Source: Neofusicoccum parvum
Taxonomy: Eukaryota; Ascomycota; Dothideomycetes; Botryosphaeriales; Botryosphaeriaceae
NCBI GenBank assembly: GCA_020912385.1
Contig: CP087210.1
Location: 1,984,001-2,048,000, forward strand
Direction: 5' to 3'
DNA: 64,000 bases
The translations under genes and the position numbers were made by a program. Below the pieces are notes generated by a model. It saw only the letters and a program-made list of their open reading frames with translations, had not been told where the DNA came from and made no database searches. Below are positions 59,901 through 64,000 of the stretch, one piece after another (the stretch's first letter is position 1; each line of letters starts with the position of its first letter).

Positions 59901-62900
59901 CTCTGCCTGAGAGCAGAAATCTGAGCGCTGACTGTCTCGAGTTGCTGGTGAAGTCTCTGGTTCTGGTCGTTGACTTCGTCCCGACGGATCTTGAGGTCTG
60001 AGAGCTCACGCTCGTAGCGGCTGCGAGTCTCATTCCAGCTGTCCTCGCTCGATTCCAAGGCAGCCTTGGCCGCCTGCGCCTCTGCCTTGATCTCGGCAAC
60101 CTCACTCTTGAGCTGGTTGTGCTCGGTGCGGACCTTCTGAAGGTTTTGCGCAGCCTCTGCATGTTTGACCAACTCGATCTCGTAACTCTCCTGGGCCTGC
60201 TGAGCAATCGCTGCTTGAGCTTTGAGGTCTTCTTGACGAAGCCTTGCAGTCTCCTGGTAGCGTTCGTTCTCATCCTTGAGCCGGACAATGTCGGCTTCGA
60301 GAATAGCCTTCTGCTCATTAGAACGTGCCAGACTCTCCTCGTGCCCGGTACGCAGGTTAGAAAGCTCGGTGTTTGTCGTGGCGAGTTCCGTGGAAATATC
60401 CTCGACCCGCTGCTCAAGATCGCGGATCTTCGCATCCTTCTCCGCCATGATGCCGTCCATCTCCTCACGGTATTGGTCATGAGTCTCGTTGATGCTTTGA
60501 AGCTCTTCCTCAGAAGCCTGCGCGATGGCCTTGTACTGCTCAACATGAGTCTTGGCATTCTCAAGCTCGTTGCGGGCAATCTCAAGGTCGCGCTTGAGAT
60601 CGGCAACCTCAACACCCAACTCCTGTTCACGACTGAGGTCACTGGACTCAGCTTCGCCGTTCTGAACGACGCTTTCCCGACGAGGTGTGGGACGGGGAGC
60701 CAGAGCAACAGCCTTCTCCTCGGCATTGCGGAGCTCGATACGAAGCTCGTCGACCCTGGCCTGAAGTTGATCGCGCTGTGTCTTAGCAGCGACCAGTTCT
60801 TCCCTCGTGTTACCCAAGGTCTTCACCAAGTCGTCGATCCTAGTCCGGTTCTGCTCTGCATCGTACTCCCGGCGAAGGGCAGCCCGCTTGCTGTCCTCGA
60901 TCTCGCTATCAAGCTTCCTCTTCGTAGTCTGCAACTCAGACTCCAGAGCATCGATGCGGGTTTGAAGACGACGGCGAGTCTCCGAGTCCGCGAGCTCCCG
61001 CTCGTTCTGCAAGTTTTGGAGATCCGCAATCATCTTGTTGAGGCGTGTCCGCTCATCGCTAAGAGCGCGATTATCTTCCGTCAGTCGGGTCTCGATGTTC
61101 TTCCAGAGTTCCTTCTCGGCCTTCAGGTTGGCAGCTTCATGGCGCAGGCCATCGGCCTGAGCCTTTGCCTCGTAGAGCTCCTCCGCAACCTGAGCGGTCT
61201 TGAGGTCCTGTTTGGCTGAAGTTTCAGCCAGGGCATGTCCCCGTTTCTGAAGCTCTGCGTTCTCGGATCGCAGTTGGCTGAAGTTTGCCTGCAAAAGCTC
61301 ATACCTCTCATGAGCAAGCGTGAGTTGGGAGCCGGCGCGGTTAATTTCCATCTGGAGATCGCTCTTCTCCTTAGCCAATCGGTCAGCCTGCTCCTTGAGC
61401 ATGGCGTGGTCCGTTGTCGACTCTTTTCGGAAAGCATCGAAGTGGCTCTGGAGCTCCTTCAGGAGTTTGGCATAGTCGGCGAGGTCCTTTGCGTGAGGCG
61501 AGGTGCCAGGGCCGATACTATGAGAGAATCCGCCAGGAGGTGGAGTCGATGGGCCAACTGATTCTCCAAACATTGACGCAAGGTCCGATCCAGGAGGGAT
61601 TTGACCACGGTGAGTGAGCATGCGGCGGAACATGTCTCTCTCACGCTGGTAGCTCTCCGCGACAGTGTTCAAGGATTTGAGTTCGTCCTCATAACGAGAT
61701 GCCTTCCTCCTCAATTCTTCTAGCTCTTCGCGGTCTTTCTCCGCCTGGTTTTGCTTGGCTCTCGCCTCTTCACCTTCCATGCGCTCTCCAAGCTCCCGAG
61801 TGACGCGGAGGAGCTTGTTGTTTTGCTCTTGCAGCTCTTCGACGTTACGGAATATGACCAGGCGCTGGCTAATGAAGCGACTGGTGTCCGTGACGCCATC
61901 TTCAACTTCCATTTCACCACGGACGATTTTCTCGAATTCCGCCTGTTCGGCAGCATTCAGGGCCTCGAGCCCTTGGTCGCGGACAGTAACTTCGAAAAGC
62001 AGAGCCTTGACCTGGTTGCTCAAATCTTGGAGCTGCTGTCGCAACACATCACCTTCGCGCTGTAGCCCCTCGACTTGGCCAGACCACTTCCTTGCCTCCT
62101 TCTTGGCGGCATCCCGATCTCTGTTCGCCTCTTCCAGAAGCTCAGAGATTTCAAGCACGTTGTTCTCAAGCTTCTGATGCCCGGCTCGAAGTTCTTCGAT
62201 CTCGGGTTGCTTCGCTTCCAGATCCTGGATCATCTCATCGATGGTGCTGCTCAGTTTCGCGTTGCGGCGGCGCTCTGCGTCGAGTTCTGACTTGACCTGG
62301 GCATGTTCGGCATAGAGCTGAGTGAATGTAAGACCGCCTTTCACACGCGAAGGCGTACCATAGCCGGGTGTGCCAAAGGTGGGAGATCCTGAACGTCCTG
62401 GGGTAGCAGCACCGCCAAGGCCATTGACAGCGCGCCTAGGAGTTCCGGTAACGGCCACAGCAGTATGTTGGCGAGTTGCAAGATCCGATTCCATCTTCTC
62501 AACCTGAACCTCCAACTCTTCAATCTTCTGCAATGCCATCTCTTTCTCTGATCGCTCCGTTTCTACCTCAGCCTGCATCTGACCAAGTTCTTCTGCGGCA
62601 TCCTCCTTCACCTTGTCCAAAGAACCTTGAACTTCTTGAAGGCGCGCTCGTGCGGTATCCGCGCTCTGCTTTTGAAGGTCGGCCAGGCGGCGTGAGCTGT
62701 CCAGCTCAACACGGAAGGACTCTTCAGCCTTCGCCGCGGCTTCCTGGAGTTGCTGTATCTTCGTTAGAGAGTCCTCGGCCTTCTGATTGACCTCGTCGAC
62801 ACGGCTCCGCAGACCGGCCTCGGTGCGGCGTAAGGACTCGATCGTCTCACTGGCGTCATCGTACATGCGCTGCAGTTCCGAAATCCTAGCACTCTTTTCC

Positions 62901-63630
62901 TTGCGGTACTTCGAGTACTCCGTGCTCTTTGTCTGAAGCTCCGACTCATACCATTCGTTGTTCTTCTTCAGGAGGTCGATTTCCTGCTGTAGGGCCTGCT
63001 GACGGAACTTGGTGTTCGTTGCTGCATTCTGCGCTGCCTGGTTCTTGTCCTCAAGTTCCGAAATCTCACGACGAAGAGCAACGATCTTCTGGTGTTGAGC
63101 CGAGAGTTCCTCGGCAAGCTTGTCGTGAGCTGTGGTCTTCGCTTCCAATAGAGCAACGGTCTCGCGATTCGAAGCCTCCAGCGTGTTGACACGCGCTCGC
63201 AAAACTTCGGTTTCCGAGGATGATGTCGTCGACGATGACTTCATGTTCTGAAGCTCGGATTCTAGGGAGACGCGCGCGTTCTCTGTGACGTAGATGTGTC
63301 AACAATGCCCAGTGGTAACTCCAGTGTGAGAAACGTACCCTCCTCACTTAGCTTCCTGCGCACCTCCTCCAGCTCCTTCAGGTTCTTGTCCACTGATGCC
63401 TTGAGTGCTCTGGCACGGGCGTCGCCCGTCCGCACAGCGTTTTCGAGCTCGACATCGGAGCGAAGCTTCTCAGCCTTCACATCGTCAAACTCGTGTGCCT
63501 TCGCTTCAATTTTGACCAAGAGCTGCTGCACAAGCTCGATAGTGGGCGCGTCGAGCAGTGTCTGTAGGGTCGGCTCCGGGAAGGAGTAGGCCGCGGCGAT
63601 GTAGGCCGTGTCGATGGCCGCCGTCGCCAT
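56903..63630 (-). CDS. MLP1: Nuclear basket protein of the Mlp1/TPR family
   Basis: Three exons on the minus strand (63630-63339, 63282-58787, 58735-56903; introns 56 and 51 bp) encode 2206 residues, in the normal range for Mlp1/TPR. From about residue 40 to 1600 the sequence is almost unbroken heptad coiled coil, rich in Glu/Lys/Gln/Leu, interrupted by Gly/Pro-rich breaks (for example near the GTPGYGTPSRVKGG segment). A second helical block covers about 1640-1900. The last 270 residues are Gln/Pro/Gly-rich and end in an RGG-rich basic tail with KRPRED, a plausible nuclear localisation signal. Family members line the nuclear side of the pore complex and act in mRNA quality control, SUMO-protease anchoring and checkpoint signalling. 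The start MATAAIDTAY is the only good one near the upstream end. Confidence 0.93.
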
Positions 63631-64000
63631 GGCTCAAGAGGGTGAATGAAACGAGCTCAGGTCAGCGCATAATAGAGGAGATGAAGCGTGTGACCGGACT
63701 TCGGGGGAGAAAGGGAGAAGAAAGAGCGGCTTGAGAGGCGCGGCCCACAATGGCGGGTGGAGACGCACGCGTGGGGAGGCTGGTGGTGTTTCTTTGACGA
63801 CCGTGACGGAGGCGCGGCGAGCGTCAATGAGCTGCGTCGCGCTAGAGCGGGTCTTGGCGCGCGCGGAGGGATTAGCCGGGGTGCGACCGTCAGGCAGAGC
63901 CGCCTTCAGGCAGGCCCGCGCATCATTCAAGGAAGCTGCACCTTCCACCGGCCCTTCCACCCTCGCTATCCCGCCGGCACCCTTCTCAACTTCTCCAGAG
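63631..64000. other. Upstream region of MLP1
   Basis: Probable MLP1 promoter and leader. A 108-codon minus-strand frame (63634-63960) ends just before the MLP1 start and has no domain signs. No other gene is seen before the window edge. Confidence 0.4.

Overview
The window is nuclear DNA of a filamentous ascomycete (Pezizomycotina). The evidence is many short introns (about 48-60 bp) with GTRNGY-type donors, GC-rich coding sequence, a highly reducing PKS-NRPS gene, secreted plant cell-wall hydrolases and a PAB1 of the filamentous-fungal type. The mix of a PL3 pectate lyase, a GH53 galactanase and a tetramate-type PKS-NRPS fits a plant-associated Dothideomycete. A Botryosphaeriales-like fungus is only a guess. 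Splice junctions were chosen by eye, and the exons of every spliced gene join in frame.

Layout. 216-4568(+): large proline-rich conserved protein with a C-terminal coiled coil, function unknown. 5687-8049(+): poly(A)-binding protein PAB1, with an A-rich leader. 9590-27376: compact biosynthetic locus made of a Diels-Alderase-like lipocalin-fold protein (-), a 3993-residue PKS-NRPS (+, six exons) and a cytochrome P450 (+, five exons). 27604-31758: GNAT acetyltransferase (-), a DUF7587-like protein (+) and a Ure2-like glutathione S-transferase (+). 31889-34643: two secreted pectin-degrading enzymes (-), a PL3 pectate lyase and a GH53 endo-1,4-galactanase. 36744-37994(+): flavohemoglobin. 38779-39285(-): small secreted SnoaL-like protein. 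39286-47903: about 8.6 kb with no convincing gene, in blocks of different composition, ending in the long leader of the next gene. 47904-49473(+): regulator with four C2H2 zinc fingers. 50868-52813(+): epsin. 54036-55709(-): F-box protein. 56903-63630(-): Mlp1/TPR-type nuclear basket protein.

How the genes relate. The housekeeping genes at both ends (PAB1; zinc-finger regulator, epsin, MLP1) flank an accessory middle. In the biosynthetic locus the PKS-NRPS should build a C-methylated polyketide, attach one amino acid and release it as a tetramate or an aldehyde. The Diels-Alderase-like protein would cyclise a polyene and the P450 would oxidise the product. The PKS has a degenerate enoylreductase region, and no trans-acting enoylreductase, transporter or pathway regulator is visible in the window. 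The pectate lyase and galactanase could act together on pectin backbone and side chains. The flavohemoglobin would detoxify nitric oxide, and the GST would add general detoxification capacity.
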